A DNA stretch of 64,000 bases from Thetidibacter halocola (GCF_018224955.1 NZ_JAGTUU010000003.1:529506-593505); one strand, 5' to 3'; shown: positions 7,762-17,030, counted from the first letter of the stretch. The notes: generated by a model from the letters alone, not told the origin. A program made the numbers and translations.

Positions 7762-9661
7762 GGGACTCGAACCGCGGCAGCATGGCGCTGAAATCGCGGC
7801 CCTTGCCGTCCTCCTGCTCGACGAAACGGCGGTAAAGCTCCATCGCGGCCTCACCCATGGGCGTGTCGGCATCGACCGAATCGGCAGCCTGCTGCGACAG
7901 GCGCAGATCCTTCAGCATCAGGTCGGCTGCGAATCCGGGCTTGTAATCGTTGTCGGCGGGCGTTTTCGGGCCGATCCCGGGCGCCGGGCAATAGGTGTTC
8001 ATCGACCAGCTGGACCCGGACGAGGTGCTGACCACGTCGAACATCGCCTGGCGCGACAGGCCCAGCTTGTCGGCCAGGGCAAAAGCCTCGCAGGTGGCGA
8101 TCATGGTCACGCCGAGGATCATGTTGTTGCAGATCTTGGCGGCCTGGCCGTTGCCCGATGGGCCGCAATGCACCGCCTTCTGGCCCATCACGTCGAAGAG
8201 CGGGCGCGCCGCTTCGAAGGCGGCCTTGCTGCCGCCCACCATGAAGGTCAGCGTGCCCGCCGCGGCACCGCCCACACCGCCCGACACCGGCGCGTCCAGC
8301 GCGCCGAGGCTTGCCTCGTCGGCCTGGTGGGCGACGGCGCGGGCGCTGTCCACGTCGACAGTGGAGCAATCGAGCAGGATCGCGCCGGGGCGCATGACAG
8401 GAATGACATCATCGGCCACGGCGCGCAGGATCGTCCCGTTGGGCAGCATGGTCACCACCACGTCGGCCCCCTCGGCGGCAGCGCGGGCAGAAGCGGCGGG
8501 GGTGACGCCCTCGGCGGTCAGGCCCGCCACGTCGAAGCCCTTTACCTCGTGCCCGGCCCTGACCAGGTTGGCGGCCATGGGCGCGCCCATGTTTCCCAGT
8601 CCGATGAATCCGATCTTCATGCTCTTCTCCCTGAAATCCAGCTTGTCGTCGCCCAGCGGCATCAGCATCTTCGACACCGCCACGGCCGGAACGTCGCCGT
8701 CAGCGTAGTGCCATCGGGGCGACTTGTCCTTGTCGATGATCGCGGCGCGGATGCCTTCGAGAAAGTCGCCATGCTCCATGATCCGATGGCTGACGCGGTA
8801 TTCCAGTTCCAGCGCCTTGCGGATGGTCAGCGAGGGGCCACGCAGGCGGTGGATCATGCCGACCGTGACGGCCAATGACAGCGGCGCGCAGCGCGCCATC
8901 GCCTCCAGCGCCTGCGCGGCAAAGGGAGTGCCATCATGGCGCAGGCTGTTGACGATGTCGCGCGCGGTCTCGCCGGCGAACAGCGCGTCGATCTGCGTTT
9001 GCTGTGCCGCCAGGGGGCTGTCGGGGACGGGCAGGGCGGCGCCCGCCACGACCGAGGCATCGCCCGTCTCGCAGAGCAGGGTCTTGAGTGTGCGCCACTC
9101 GATCTCGGTGATGTAATGGTCGGCGAAACCGGCATGGATCGCATCGCCCGGCCCCATGCGGGCCGCGGTCAGGCCCAGGTATTCGCCCAGCCGTCCCGGC
9201 GCGCGCGCCAGCAGGAAGGAGCCGCCCACGTCGGGCACGAAGCCGATGCCGCATTCGGGCATGGAAATCCGGGTGCTGTCGCAGACGATGCGGTGGCTGC
9301 AATGTCCGCCCAGACCGACGCCGCCACCCATGGTGAAGCCGTGCAGGAAGGAGACGATCGGCTTGGGGTATTCCGCCAGCTTGGCGTTCAGCCGGTATTC
9401 GTCGCGCCAGAAGCGGCGGCCATACTCAAAGTCGCCGGCCTTGCCGGTGCGATACATCTCGGCGATATCGCCGCCTGCGCAGAAGGCGCGCTCGCCTTCG
9501 GCGTCGATCAGGACGAGGTCGATGGCGGGATCCTCGCGCCAGAGGTCCAGCGCGCGTTCCGTGGCGAGGCACATCTCGTAGGTCAGCGCATTCAGCGCCT
9601 TCGGCCGGGCCAGGGTTATGCGGCCGGCGCGGCCCTCGGTGCGGATATGGATGTCTGACAT
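7748..9661 (-). CDS. mmsB: 3-hydroxyisobutyryl-CoA hydrolase / 3-hydroxyisobutyrate dehydrogenase, continuous ORF
   Basis: One open frame of 637 codons joins two consecutive enzymes of valine breakdown. Residues 1-347 are an enoyl-CoA-hydratase-fold hydrolase with the HIBCH signature MPECGIGFVPDVGGS. Residues 348-637 are a complete 290-residue 3-hydroxyisobutyrate dehydrogenase with NAD-binding GFIGLGNMG, substrate motif DAPVSGGVGG and the catalytic Lys region GNGQAAKICNN. No stop codon separates them, yet AGGGAG sits 6 bases before the internal ATG at 8620, so the dehydrogenase may also be made alone. In most relatives these are separate adjacent genes. Either a true fusion, a recent stop loss, or a sequencing error. 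Confidence 0.9.
   Translation of the reverse strand: MSDIHIRTEGRAGRITLARPKALNALTYEMCLATERALDLWREDPAIDLVLIDAEGERAFCAGGDIAEMYRTGKAGDFEYGRRFWRDEYRLNAKLAEYPKPIVSFLHGFTMGGGVGLGGHCSHRIVCDSTRISMPECGIGFVPDVGGSFLLARAPGRLGEYLGLTAARMGPGDAIHAGFADHYITEIEWRTLKTLLCETGDASVVAGAALPVPDSPLAAQQTQIDALFAGETARDIVNSLRHDGTPFAAQALEAMARCAPLSLAVTVGMIHRLRGPSLTIRKALELEYRVSHRIMEHGDFLEGIRAAIIDKDKSPRWHYADGDVPAVAVSKMLMPLGDDKLDFREKSMKIGFIGLGNMGAPMAANLVRAGHEVKGFDVAGLTAEGVTPAASARAAAEGADVVVTMLPNGTILRAVADDVIPVMRPGAILLDCSTVDVDSARAVAHQADEASLGALDAPVSGGVGGAAAGTLTFMVGGSKAAFEAARPLFDVMGQKAVHCGPSGNGQAAKICNNMILGVTMIATCEAFALADKLGLSRQAMFDVVSTSSGSSWSMNTYCPAPGIGPKTPADNDYKPGFAADLMLKDLRLSQQAADSVDADTPMGEAAMELYRRFVEQEDGKGRDFSAMLPRFESRGRG
8618..8632 (-). 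promoter_or_regulatory. Internal ribosome site and start of the mmsB part
   Basis: AGGGAG, six bases, ATG. Translation from here gives MKIGFIGLGNMG, the canonical N terminus of 3-hydroxyisobutyrate dehydrogenase, 290 residues long. The retained ribosome site suggests two separate genes until recently, or both a fused and a free product. Confidence 0.65.
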
Positions 9662-9691
9662 GGCGGCGTCGGTCCTTGTTCCGGCGGCGGG

Positions 9692-9749
9692 GCGAGGCGG
9701 CTGTCTGCCGTCTCGCGCTCCCCCGAGGATATTTGAGGCCAGAAGAAAA
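9692..9749. repeat. Intergenic hairpin repeat, copy A
   Basis: Hairpin GCGAGGCGGC-TGTCT-GCCGTCTCGC followed by CTCCCCCGAGGATATTT and GGCCAGAAGAAA. Copy B at 33930 has the same loop and flank. It begins 9 bp after the stop of the minus-strand acyl-CoA dehydrogenase gene. Confidence 0.75.
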
Positions 9750-9758
9750 GGGAAAGGG

Positions 9759-10898
9759 TCAGCGAGCGAGCATCTGGCGCGCCACGATCAGGCGCATGAT
9801 CTCGTTCGTGCCTTCGAGGATCTGGTGCACGCGCAGGTCGCGGACCAGTTTCTCGATGCCGTAATCGGCGAGATAGCCGTAGCCGCCATGCAGTTGCAGG
9901 CACTGGTCGACGATGCGTGAGCCGGCCTCTGTCACGAATTTCTTGGCCATGGCGCAGAATTTCGTGGCGTCAGGCTGTTGCGTGTCGAGTTTCCAGGCGG
10001 CCTGGCGCAGAAAGGTGCGGGCGGCCTGAAGCTCGATCTCCATGTCGGCGAGGCGGAATTGCAGCGCCTGGAACTGGTCGATGCTCTGGCCGAATGCCTT
10101 GCGTTCCGACATGTATTTCAGCGTGGCGTCGAGCCCGGCCTGCGCCGCGCCCAGCGAGCAGGCTGCGATGTTGAGCCGTCCGCCATCGAGCCCGGCCATG
10201 GCATAGCGAAAGCCCATACCTTCCTCGCCCACGAGGTTTTCCTGCGGCACGCGGCAATCGTCGAACTGGACCTGGCGGGTGGGCTGGGATTTCCAGCCCA
10301 TCTTGTCCTCGAGTCCGCCGAAGCTGAGGCCCGGCGCGCCGTCCTCGACATAGAGGGTCGAGATGCCCTTGGGCCCGTCCTGCCCGGTGCGGCACATCAC
10401 AAGGTAGGCGTCGGAATATCCGCCACCCGAGATGAAGGCCTTGGTCCCGTTTAGGACGTAGCCCTCGTTCGTCCTGTCGGCGCGGGTTTTCAGCGCGGCG
10501 GCGTCAGAGCCCGATCCCGGTTCGGTCAGGCAGTAGCTGAGCACCGTCTCCATGGTCAGGGCGCGGGGCAGCAGGCGAGCCTTGATCTCGTCCGAGCCGA
10601 AACTGTCGATCATCCGGGCGCACATGTTGTGGATCGACAGGAAGGCCGCAACAGACGGGCAGGCCATCGAGAGCGCCTCGAAGACCAGCGTCGCGTCGAG
10701 CCGCGTCAGGCCCGAGCCGCCCGACTCCTCGGAGACGTAGAGCCCGCCGAAACCGAGTTCAGCAAGGCGTGGCCATAGGTCTTTCGGAATCGTGCCCTGC
10801 GCCTCCCATGAGCGAGCATGGGGCGCGATTTGCTCCTGTCCGAAGGCGTGGGCCATGTCGAAGATGGCGGTCTGTTCCTCGGAAAGCGCGAAATCCAT
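9759..10898 (-). CDS. Acyl-CoA dehydrogenase, probably isobutyryl-CoA dehydrogenase
   Basis: FAD-dependent dehydrogenase of 379 residues. Seen: YCLTEPGSGSDAA and the flavin/substrate region AFISGGGYSDAYLVM, the C-terminal LQLHGGYGYLADYGIEK, and EGTNEIMRLIVAR with the catalytic Glu of the family. Just upstream of the hydrolase/dehydrogenase ORF on the same strand, so oxidation of isobutyryl-CoA to methacrylyl-CoA in valine catabolism is the likely reaction; a short-branched substrate range is equally possible. The ATG follows GGGAGG. A 14-bp palindrome 22 bp before the start points to repression by a TetR-type regulator not encoded here. Confidence 0.9.
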   Translation of the reverse strand: MDFALSEEQTAIFDMAHAFGQEQIAPHARSWEAQGTIPKDLWPRLAELGFGGLYVSEESGGSGLTRLDATLVFEALSMACPSVAAFLSIHNMCARMIDSFGSDEIKARLLPRALTMETVLSYCLTEPGSGSDAAALKTRADRTNEGYVLNGTKAFISGGGYSDAYLVMCRTGQDGPKGISTLYVEDGAPGLSFGGLEDKMGWKSQPTRQVQFDDCRVPQENLVGEEGMGFRYAMAGLDGGRLNIAACSLGAAQAGLDATLKYMSERKAFGQSIDQFQALQFRLADMEIELQAARTFLRQAAWKLDTQQPDATKFCAMAKKFVTEAGSRIVDQCLQLHGGYGYLADYGIEKLVRDLRVHQILEGTNEIMRLIVARQMLAR

Positions 10899-10920
10899 GA
10901 GACCCTCCCAGGCTGTGAAT

Positions 10921-10934
10921 TGAACGTTTGTTCA
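10921..10934. promoter_or_regulatory. Palindromic operator before the acyl-CoA dehydrogenase gene
   Basis: TGAAC-GTTT-GTTCA: 5-bp arms around 4 bases, 22 bp upstream of the minus-strand start. The size and placement fit a TetR-family regulator of acyl-CoA metabolism, but the regulator is not in the window. Confidence 0.5.
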
Positions 10935-10968
10935 GATTGTGACGGAAGGGGCGCGCCGTTGCAAGGGG

Positions 10969-11886
10969 CTAGAGGTCTGGCAGAGTCCACATGTCGCCAT
11001 AGTGGCGATCCCATTCGGGCGGCGAATAGGGCATCATGCCCGAACCACGGTACAGCGTGAGTTCGTTCAGGACGATCCGTTCGTCGGTGAACAGGAAATC
11101 GACACGGACCATGTCGAACTGTGCGCCGATGCGGCGGGCGACATCGAGCATCCGCTCGAACAGGATGGGTTTCGGCGGCAGGATACCCTTGTCGAGATCG
11201 GCGTTGCTCCAGGGAAGCTCTGTCCAGGTGTCGTCGCAGATGTGCTGCGTCATGCTGCCGAAGCGGTCGTCATCCCAGAAGATGAACCCGCACTGGTCGC
11301 GGAACATCGAGAATTTCAGGTCGTCCGGCACCGTGCTGTCGGGCTTCTGGATCATCTCCTCGGCGATGATGCGGCGCGGGATGTGCTGGTAGGCCCATTC
11401 GTGCTTGCGAACCGCGTAGCTGCGGCGCAGCCAGCGGCGCATTTCCTCGCGCAGGCGGTCCTCGTCGCGCGGCTCGCCCTCGCGCAGGAAGATGTTCCAG
11501 CCGCTGCCGTGGTTGGCCTTGAACACGACATTTGCCGGCAGGGCGGCAAAGTCTATCCGATCGGGATCGTCGGTGGCGAGGTGCAGACGGGGGAGGATGT
11601 CGGCTGCGTCCGGCCCCAGCAGATCCTGCACGTATCCGCGCAGCCGCAGCTTGTCCGACACGATCGGGAAGAGCGGATTGCGGTCGTTGATCTTCCGCCA
11701 CTGGACCTTTTCGTTGTAGGTCTTCGGCGTCTTGAGGTTCGGCTCGTAGCCGACACGCTCGCGGAACATGCGCCGCAGGTGGGGATAGCCCGCCAGCGCA
11801 TCCAGCCGGGCCAGCGCCTGTTCGCGCGTCTCGACAAGCCAGTCCTGCAAGGCGGACCGGCGGCGGAACGGCTTCTGGAAATGCAT
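10969..11886 (-). CDS. TupA-like ATP-grasp protein
   Basis: 305-residue protein with the pattern of TupA-like ATP-grasp enzymes, which join an amino acid or peptide to a polysaccharide or small acceptor. Seen: YNEKVQWRKINDRNPLFPIVSDKL near the N terminus, VVFKANHGSGWN (ATP-binding Lys and Gly loop), RIIAEEMI, LKFSMFRDQCGFIF, and FDMVRVDFLFTDERIVLNELTLYRGSGM with the metal-binding Asp, Glu and Asn. Start taken at 11886, after GAGGG; 11901 is also possible. Divergent from a glycosyltransferase gene, which suggests surface glycan decoration; the real substrate is unknown. Confidence 0.82.
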   Translation of the reverse strand: MHFQKPFRRRSALQDWLVETREQALARLDALAGYPHLRRMFRERVGYEPNLKTPKTYNEKVQWRKINDRNPLFPIVSDKLRLRGYVQDLLGPDAADILPRLHLATDDPDRIDFAALPANVVFKANHGSGWNIFLREGEPRDEDRLREEMRRWLRRSYAVRKHEWAYQHIPRRIIAEEMIQKPDSTVPDDLKFSMFRDQCGFIFWDDDRFGSMTQHICDDTWTELPWSNADLDKGILPPKPILFERMLDVARRIGAQFDMVRVDFLFTDERIVLNELTLYRGSGMMPYSPPEWDRHYGDMWTLPDL

Positions 11887-12018
11887 GGCTGCCCTCGTCA
11901 TCAACGCGCGCGGCTTGTCTATCGGGACGCGCTGGCGGCGACAAGCGGCGGCTTGTTCGTTGCGTTCCGGGATGGGGCGCGCTAAGGCCGATCGCGCAGC
12001 GACGCGCGAGGTGGTCCT

Positions 12019-13167
12019 TTGAAATCCTGCATTGCGACCGGCGATTACTTCCGGCTGGGCGAGACCTTTGTCAATCGTCATATCGACAAGCTGTTCGGTG
12101 GCGAGACCTGCATCGTGGCCGGGCGCTGGAATGGCGAGAACCCGTCCGGGAGGCCGATCTTCGTGCGGCGGCAGCGTGGCTCGAGCGTGGCGGACCTGCT
12201 GGTGGCGCCCTACTGGCTGACGATGAACACGCTGCGGCATGGCACGTCGCGCCATCCGTTCGGCTCTGCCAGGCGGGATCTGGTGTCCTTCCTGCGGCAG
12301 AACGGCGTCGAGGTGATCCTGGCGGAGTTCGGCACGCAGGCGCTGGCGCTGGCACCACTGGCCAACGAGATGGACATCCCCATCTTCACCTATTTCCGGG
12401 GCACGGACGCCTCCAAGAGCATCCAGTCGCCGCGCATCGTGCAAGCCTATCGCAAGATGATGCCGCGCCTGGCAGGTGTATTCTCGGTGTCGCAGTTCCT
12501 GCTGGACAACCTCGCACGGGTCGGTGTCACGCATCCCAATGCCCACGTCATCCCCTCGGGGGTGAATGTCCGCACGGTCCGACCCGGCGACAAGGTGGCG
12601 CTGAAATGCCTGGCCGTGGGGCGCTTCGTCGAGAAGAAGGCGCCGGAGATCACCCTTCGCGCCTTTGCCGAGGCCGCGCGGGACGTCGCGGAGGCAAGCC
12701 TGACCATGATCGGCGACGGGCCGCTGCTGGAGCGGTGCCGCGCGCTGGCGGGCGAGTTGGGCGTGGCCGACAAGGTGGTGTTGCCGGGCGCCATGCCTCA
12801 TGCGGCGGTGCTGGCGGAACTGGCCGGCACGCAGGTCTTCCTGCAGCATTCCATCACGGCGAAGGATGGCAATACCGAAGGCCTGCCGACCGCCATCCAG
12901 GAGGCGCTGGCTTGCGGCTGCGCCGTGGTCTCGACGCGCCATGCGGGCATTCCCGAGGCGGTGGACGAGGGAGAGACCGGCTGGCTTGTCGACGAGTTCG
13001 ACACCGAAGGCTACACGCGGCACATCGCAGAGGCGCTGCGGCTGCCCGCCGGCCGCCTGGCCGAGATGGGGCTGATGGCGCGGCAGGTGGCGGAAGCTCG
13101 GTTCGACAACGACGCGCTGCTGCACAAGCTCGAGACCCGGATTCTCGAGGCGATGGGCCGGTCATAG
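12019..13167 (+). CDS. GT4-type glycosyltransferase
   Basis: 382-residue GT-B fold transferase acting at the cytoplasmic membrane on a surface glycan. The C-terminal half has [15 protein letters not shown], the donor-binding [13 protein letters not shown] and the GT4 E-x7-E motif within [14 protein letters not shown], followed by [21 protein letters not shown]. The acceptor half is less conserved, so the sugar and linkage cannot be told. The start is a TTG preceded by GAGG; no better in-frame start gives the N terminus. Its stop overlaps that of the convergent YbdK-type gene (shared bases 13162-13167). Confidence 0.88.
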   Translation: MKSCIATGDYFRLGETFVNRHIDKLFGGETCIVAGRWNGENPSGRPIFVRRQRGSSVADLLVAPYWLTMNTLRHGTSRHPFGSARRDLVSFLRQNGVEVILAEFGTQALALAPLANEMDIPIFTYFRGTDASKSIQSPRIVQAYRKMMPRLAGVFSVSQFLLDNLARVGVTHPNAHVIPSGVNVRTVRPGDKVALKCLAVGRFVEKKAPEITLRAFAEAARDVAEASLTMIGDGPLLERCRALAGELGVADKVVLPGAMPHAAVLAELAGTQVFLQHSITAKDGNTEGLPTAIQEALACGCAVVSTRHAGIPEAVDEGETGWLVDEFDTEGYTRHIAEALRLPAGRLAEMGLMARQVAEARFDNDALLHKLETRILEAMGRS

Positions 13168-14289
13168 ATCGGCGTGGAATTCCTCGACCAGATGGGCGAC
13201 CACGGCGCGCATCTGGCCTTCGTGACCGGCGCCCTTGCGCTGCGCCTCGGCCAGCGCAGCGCGCTGGCGGGTAGCGCTGTTGCCGTCGCGGGCGATGGCG
13301 CGGGCGCGGTCCAGTTGCGGCAGGCAGCGCAGGATGCCGGCGTCCTCCTCGATCAGTTGCGTCAGTTCATCGACCAGTTCAGGCATCGGCACGATGGCGC
13401 CGCGGCCATAGTCGATCAGCCCCTCTGACGTGCCATAGCGTTGCGCGCGCCAGCGATTCTCGCCGATCAGGAAATTGTCGTAGATCCGCCAGCGCTGGTT
13501 GCGCAGCCGCAGCCGCCAGAGCATCCGCAGGATGCACTGGTTCAGTGCCGCCAGCGTCAGAGTGTCCTCGAGGCGTGGCTGCACGTCCATGATGCGCGAT
13601 TCCAGCGTCGGGAAGCGAGACGAGGGGCGCATGTCCCACCAGATTTTCGACGAGTCCTCGATTACGCCGAGATCGACGAGGATCTGCACCGAGCGTTCGT
13701 AATCCTCCCAATTGTCGAAACGCGGCGGCAGGCCGGTGCGGGGCAGGTTGTCGAAGACCGAGATCCGGTAGGAGGCGAGGTTCGTATCCTCGCCCTGCCA
13801 GAAGGGCGATGAGGTGGACAGCGCCAGCAGATGTGGCAGGAAATAGGTCGCCTGGCGCATCAGGTCGGCGCGCAGCGGGTTCGCGTCCAGGCCTACATGC
13901 ACATGCATGCCGCAGATCAGCATCCGCCGCACCACGCCGCCCAGCGCCCGGCTGAGGTCGTTGTAGCGCTGCTTGTCTGTGTGATGCTGGGTCTTCCAGT
14001 CGGCGAAAGGATGGCAGGAGGCGGCGATCGGGGCGAGGTTATGCGCCTTGGCGCAGCGCGCCACGGTGGCGCGCAACCGCCGCAGATCCTCGCGCGCCTC
14101 GCCGATGTCGGCGCAGGGGCGGGTGCCGATCTCTATCTGGCATTGCAGGAATTCCGGGCTGACCTGATCCTCGAGTTCTGCGGCGCAGGCCTCCATCAGG
14201 CCGGGCGGCGCCTGGGCGAGGGCATAGCTGTCGAGATCGACCAAAAGGTATTCCTCCTCGATCCCGATGGTGAAGGGCGGTTCCTGCAT
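13162..14289 (-). CDS. YbdK-type carboxylate-amine ligase (glutamate-cysteine ligase family 2)
   Basis: 375-residue GCS2-fold ligase. Conserved features: [11 protein letters not shown] at the N terminus (metal-binding Glu residues), [19 protein letters not shown] in the middle and [15 protein letters not shown]. coli YbdK has only weak gamma-glutamylcysteine synthetase activity, so the physiological amide product is unknown. Start at 14289 follows AAGGACAGG; the longer open frame upstream overlaps another gene and is rejected. It lies opposite a glycosyltransferase and near an ATP-grasp ligase, so a shared amide-forming pathway is possible but unproven. Confidence 0.88.
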   Translation of the reverse strand: MQEPPFTIGIEEEYLLVDLDSYALAQAPPGLMEACAAELEDQVSPEFLQCQIEIGTRPCADIGEAREDLRRLRATVARCAKAHNLAPIAASCHPFADWKTQHHTDKQRYNDLSRALGGVVRRMLICGMHVHVGLDANPLRADLMRQATYFLPHLLALSTSSPFWQGEDTNLASYRISVFDNLPRTGLPPRFDNWEDYERSVQILVDLGVIEDSSKIWWDMRPSSRFPTLESRIMDVQPRLEDTLTLAALNQCILRMLWRLRLRNQRWRIYDNFLIGENRWRAQRYGTSEGLIDYGRGAIVPMPELVDELTQLIEEDAGILRCLPQLDRARAIARDGNSATRQRAALAEAQRKGAGHEGQMRAVVAHLVEEFHADL

Positions 14290-14336
14290 GCCTGTCCTTC
14301 CGTTTGGCGCAGGTCCACGAAACCAGAGCGGAGCCT

Positions 14337-14756
14337 TTACGGCAAGGGCGGTTCGATGTCGAACTCGGGCCTGTCCCCGATCCGGAGAAAGGCAAAGGCC
14401 TCGGCGCGGCTGCGAAAGACGCCCACCGCGTGTCGCAGGGTGCCGTCGCCGGTCGATTGATACATTCGCGCCACGCCGAAGGCGACGTCGCTGGGGGCAT
14501 AGAGCGCGGTGAGGGCGCCGTCCCGGCGCGGTGGCGCCTGACGGGTGAGCCACCCGACATGCGACAGCATGCGCCCGAAATCCACGTCGAAACGGGCGAC
14601 TCGCGAGAAATCGACGAAATACTGGTGATCCGGATTGGCCTGCGGGTCGGTGCGCATGGCGATCAGGGTCGCCATGGTCTCGGCGGTCGTGATGGTGCCC
14701 CAGTGCTGGAACACCACCAGGTTGTCCCCGGGAAAGATCCTGTAGGTGCACGGCAC
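14337..14756 (-). CDS. Small paralogous protein 1, STAS/SpoIIAA-like
   Basis: 139 residues starting at a GTG eight bases after GGAGG; a TTG at 14849 would add 31 residues with no ribosome site. Shares a layout with the next gene: an N-terminal strand pair ([18 protein letters not shown]), a central [14 protein letters not shown], then [14 protein letters not shown] and an aromatic ending. The order resembles STAS/SpoIIAA-like single-domain proteins; I do not recognise a named family. No signal peptide or membrane segment. Same strand as and 184 bp downstream of its paralogue. Confidence 0.72.
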   Translation of the reverse strand: MPCTYRIFPGDNLVVFQHWGTITTAETMATLIAMRTDPQANPDHQYFVDFSRVARFDVDFGRMLSHVGWLTRQAPPRRDGALTALYAPSDVAFGVARMYQSTGDGTLRHAVGVFRSRAEAFAFLRIGDRPEFDIEPPLP

Positions 14757-14939
14757 GCGTGTTGCCTCCGTCGTGTTGTCTGGTTTCCGGTTGCCGAAGG
14801 GTTGCGTCCAAGGCCTGTCCAAACCGGTGCTTTCCAAGATAATCTGCAAGCGTCTCTCGCCATTTCAACGGGTTTTCGCGCAGATTTCCAGTAGGGTCAG
14901 TCCGGCCGGAGGCGCCATGCAAGGCGTGTCGGGCTCCGG

Positions 14940-15371
14940 TCAGATCGGCGTGAATCCGGCCTCGTGTTCGAGGTCGGCAAGGGTCGTGTCATGGATGCCG
15001 GCGGCCTTCAGTGCCTGCGTCTCCGTGCGTGCGATATGGAAGGTGAAATGCGTCAGCGGCTCGATCACCTGCTGCATGATCCGGGCCATGCCAAAGCTCA
15101 GGTCAGACGGACAAATCAGCACGCTGTTTACTGGCCGGTCGAACAGCGCGAGCACGTGGCGCAACCGATGCGCGGCGCCGATGATCTCGAGAAAGCCAGA
15201 GTTGATCTCTGTCAGGCCACGCGCGTCGGTGAGGAACGTGTAGGTCGGATCGAAGGCTGGATCCTGCGTGTAGCGGATCAGCGCCCGCTCGGATTCGATG
15301 GTATGCAGAACCCCACAGAGTCGGAAATGAACAAGGCGACGGTCTTTGCAAATCGCCATGTCCACCAGCAT
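14940..15371 (-). CDS. Small paralogous protein 2, STAS/SpoIIAA-like
   Basis: 143 residues. Aligns end to end with its downstream neighbour: [17 protein letters not shown] against [32 protein letters not shown] against [14 protein letters not shown], and [16 protein letters not shown] against [16 protein letters not shown]. Starting both proteins at the chosen codons makes the alignment begin at residue 1. Cytoplasmic, no enzyme motif seen. A TTTACG/TATCAA promoter-like pair lies upstream on the minus strand. Possibly a sensory or anti-sigma-antagonist-like module; function unknown. Confidence 0.8.
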   Translation of the reverse strand: MLVDMAICKDRRLVHFRLCGVLHTIESERALIRYTQDPAFDPTYTFLTDARGLTEINSGFLEIIGAAHRLRHVLALFDRPVNSVLICPSDLSFGMARIMQQVIEPLTHFTFHIARTETQALKAAGIHDTTLADLEHEAGFTPI

Positions 15372-15459
15372 GTGCTTGCCATTCCTGCAGATTCTTCCTG
15401 TCCCCGGTTCTTGATAAAGAGAGGATTACCTAGCGTAAAGCGTCAAACGCACGCAGAGG

Positions 15460-15491
15460 GAGACGCGGGCGATTTTACTCGCCCGCGTCTC
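15460..15491 (-). terminator. Terminator after mmsA
   Basis: Perfect 13-bp stem GAGACGCGGGCGA and complement around the loop TTTTAC, 6 bp after the mmsA stop. No strong U tract on the minus strand. Confidence 0.7.
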
Positions 15492-15497
15492 TTGCAA

Positions 15498-16997
15498 TCA
15501 GTCCATCGCCTTGAAGTTGAACGCGGCGCCGTCCTTGATGCCCGAGAACCAGCGCGCTGTGACGGTCTTGGTCCGCGTGTAGAAGCGGAAGGCGTCGGGG
15601 CCATACTGGTTCAGGTCGCCGAAGGCCGATTTCTTCCATCCGCCGAACGTATGGTAGGACAGCGGCACCGGGATCGGGAAGTTGATGCCCACCATGCCCA
15701 CGTTGACGCGGCTTGCGAAATCGCGCGCGGTGTCGCCATCGGCGGTGAAGATCGCGGTGCCGTTGCCATAGGGGTTGTCCATGGTCAGCTTGAGTGCTTC
15801 CTCGTAGCTGCCGGCGCGCACCTGGCTCAGGACCGGGCCAAAGATCTCTTCCTTGTAGATGTCCATGTCGGGCGTGACGTTGTCGAAGAACGACGGCCCC
15901 ACGAAGAACCCGTTTTCGTAGCCCTGCAGGCTGAAGCCCCGGCCGTCGACCAGCAGTTTCGCGCCCTGCTTGACGCCGCTGTCGATCAGGCCCTCGATAC
16001 GGGCCTTGGCCTGCGCGGTGATGACGGGGCCGTAATCCACGTCGTCGCCAGCGGTGTAGGGGCCGACCTTCAGCTTTTCGATGCGCGGCACCAGCCTTTC
16101 GACCAGCGCCTCGGCGGTCTTTTCGCCGACAGGGACAGCCACCGAGATCGCCATGCAGCGTTCGCCCGCAGCACCGAACCCGGCGCCCACCAGTGCGTCC
16201 GCCGCCTTGTCCATGTCGGCGTCGGGCATGATGATCATGTGGTTCTTTGCGCCGCCGAAGCACTGGGCGCGCTTGCCGTTGCTGGCCGCGCGGCCATAGA
16301 TGTATTGCGCGATCGGGGTCGAGCCGACAAAGCCCACGGCCTGCACCGTCTCGTTGTCGAGGATCGCGTCCACCGCTTCCTTGTCGCCGTTCACGACCTG
16401 GAGCACGCCATCGGGCAGACCGGCCTCCTTCAGCAGTTCCGCCAGGCGGATCGAGGTCGAGGGGCAGCGCTCGGACGGTTTCAGGATCATGGCGTTGCCG
16501 CAGGACAGCGCCGGGGCCATCTTCCACAGCGGGATCATGGCGGGGAAGTTGAACGGCGTGATGCCGGCAACGACGCCCAGCGGCTGGCGCATGGAATAGA
16601 GGTCGATGCCCGGGCCGCCAGAGTCGGTGAACTCGCCCTTGAGCAGCGAGGGAGCGCCCATGCAGACCTCGACCACTTCGAGACCGCGCTGCACGTCGCC
16701 GCGCCCGTCGGGCAGGGTCTTGCCATGCTCGCGGCTGACCAGTTCGGCCAGTTCGTCCATGTGCTCGTTGATCAGCTGGCCGAACTTCATCATCACGCGG
16801 GCGCGGCGCTGCGGGTTGGTGGCACCCCAGCCAACCTGCGCCTCGGCGGCGGCGGCGACGGCCGCATTCATTTCCTCGACCGAGGCCAGCGGCACCTTTG
16901 CCTGAATTTCGCCCGTGGCGGGGTTGTAGACATCGGCAAAGCGGCCCGACGTGCCCTTGACGCGCTGGCCGTTGATGTAATGCGAAAGCTCTTCCAT
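15498..16997 (-). CDS. mmsA: CoA-acylating methylmalonate-semialdehyde dehydrogenase
   Basis: NAD- and CoA-dependent aldehyde dehydrogenase, 499 residues, converting methylmalonate semialdehyde to propionyl-CoA at the end of valine (and thymine) catabolism. Seen: N terminus SHYINGQRVKGTSGR, catalytic Cys in AAGERCMAISVAVPVG, NMVGINFPIPVPLSYHTFGG and GWKKSAFGDLNQYGPDAFRF, all typical of MmsA and distinct from other aldehyde dehydrogenases. Start at 16997 follows GGAGGAG. Divergent from a LysR gene with paired boxes between them. The upstream steps of the pathway are encoded 6-9 kb away. Confidence 0.95.
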   Translation of the reverse strand: MEELSHYINGQRVKGTSGRFADVYNPATGEIQAKVPLASVEEMNAAVAAAAEAQVGWGATNPQRRARVMMKFGQLINEHMDELAELVSREHGKTLPDGRGDVQRGLEVVEVCMGAPSLLKGEFTDSGGPGIDLYSMRQPLGVVAGITPFNFPAMIPLWKMAPALSCGNAMILKPSERCPSTSIRLAELLKEAGLPDGVLQVVNGDKEAVDAILDNETVQAVGFVGSTPIAQYIYGRAASNGKRAQCFGGAKNHMIIMPDADMDKAADALVGAGFGAAGERCMAISVAVPVGEKTAEALVERLVPRIEKLKVGPYTAGDDVDYGPVITAQAKARIEGLIDSGVKQGAKLLVDGRGFSLQGYENGFFVGPSFFDNVTPDMDIYKEEIFGPVLSQVRAGSYEEALKLTMDNPYGNGTAIFTADGDTARDFASRVNVGMVGINFPIPVPLSYHTFGGWKKSAFGDLNQYGPDAFRFYTRTKTVTARWFSGIKDGAAFNFKAMD

Positions 16998-17030
16998 GAG
17001 ACTCCTCCTGTGGTTGCCTGCAGGATACAT

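Noticed and set aside
10969..13125. 718-codon minus-strand frame starting upstream of the TupA-like gene
   Set aside because: Its first 400 codons run antisense to the glycosyltransferase; only the part from 11886 has ATP-grasp motifs.
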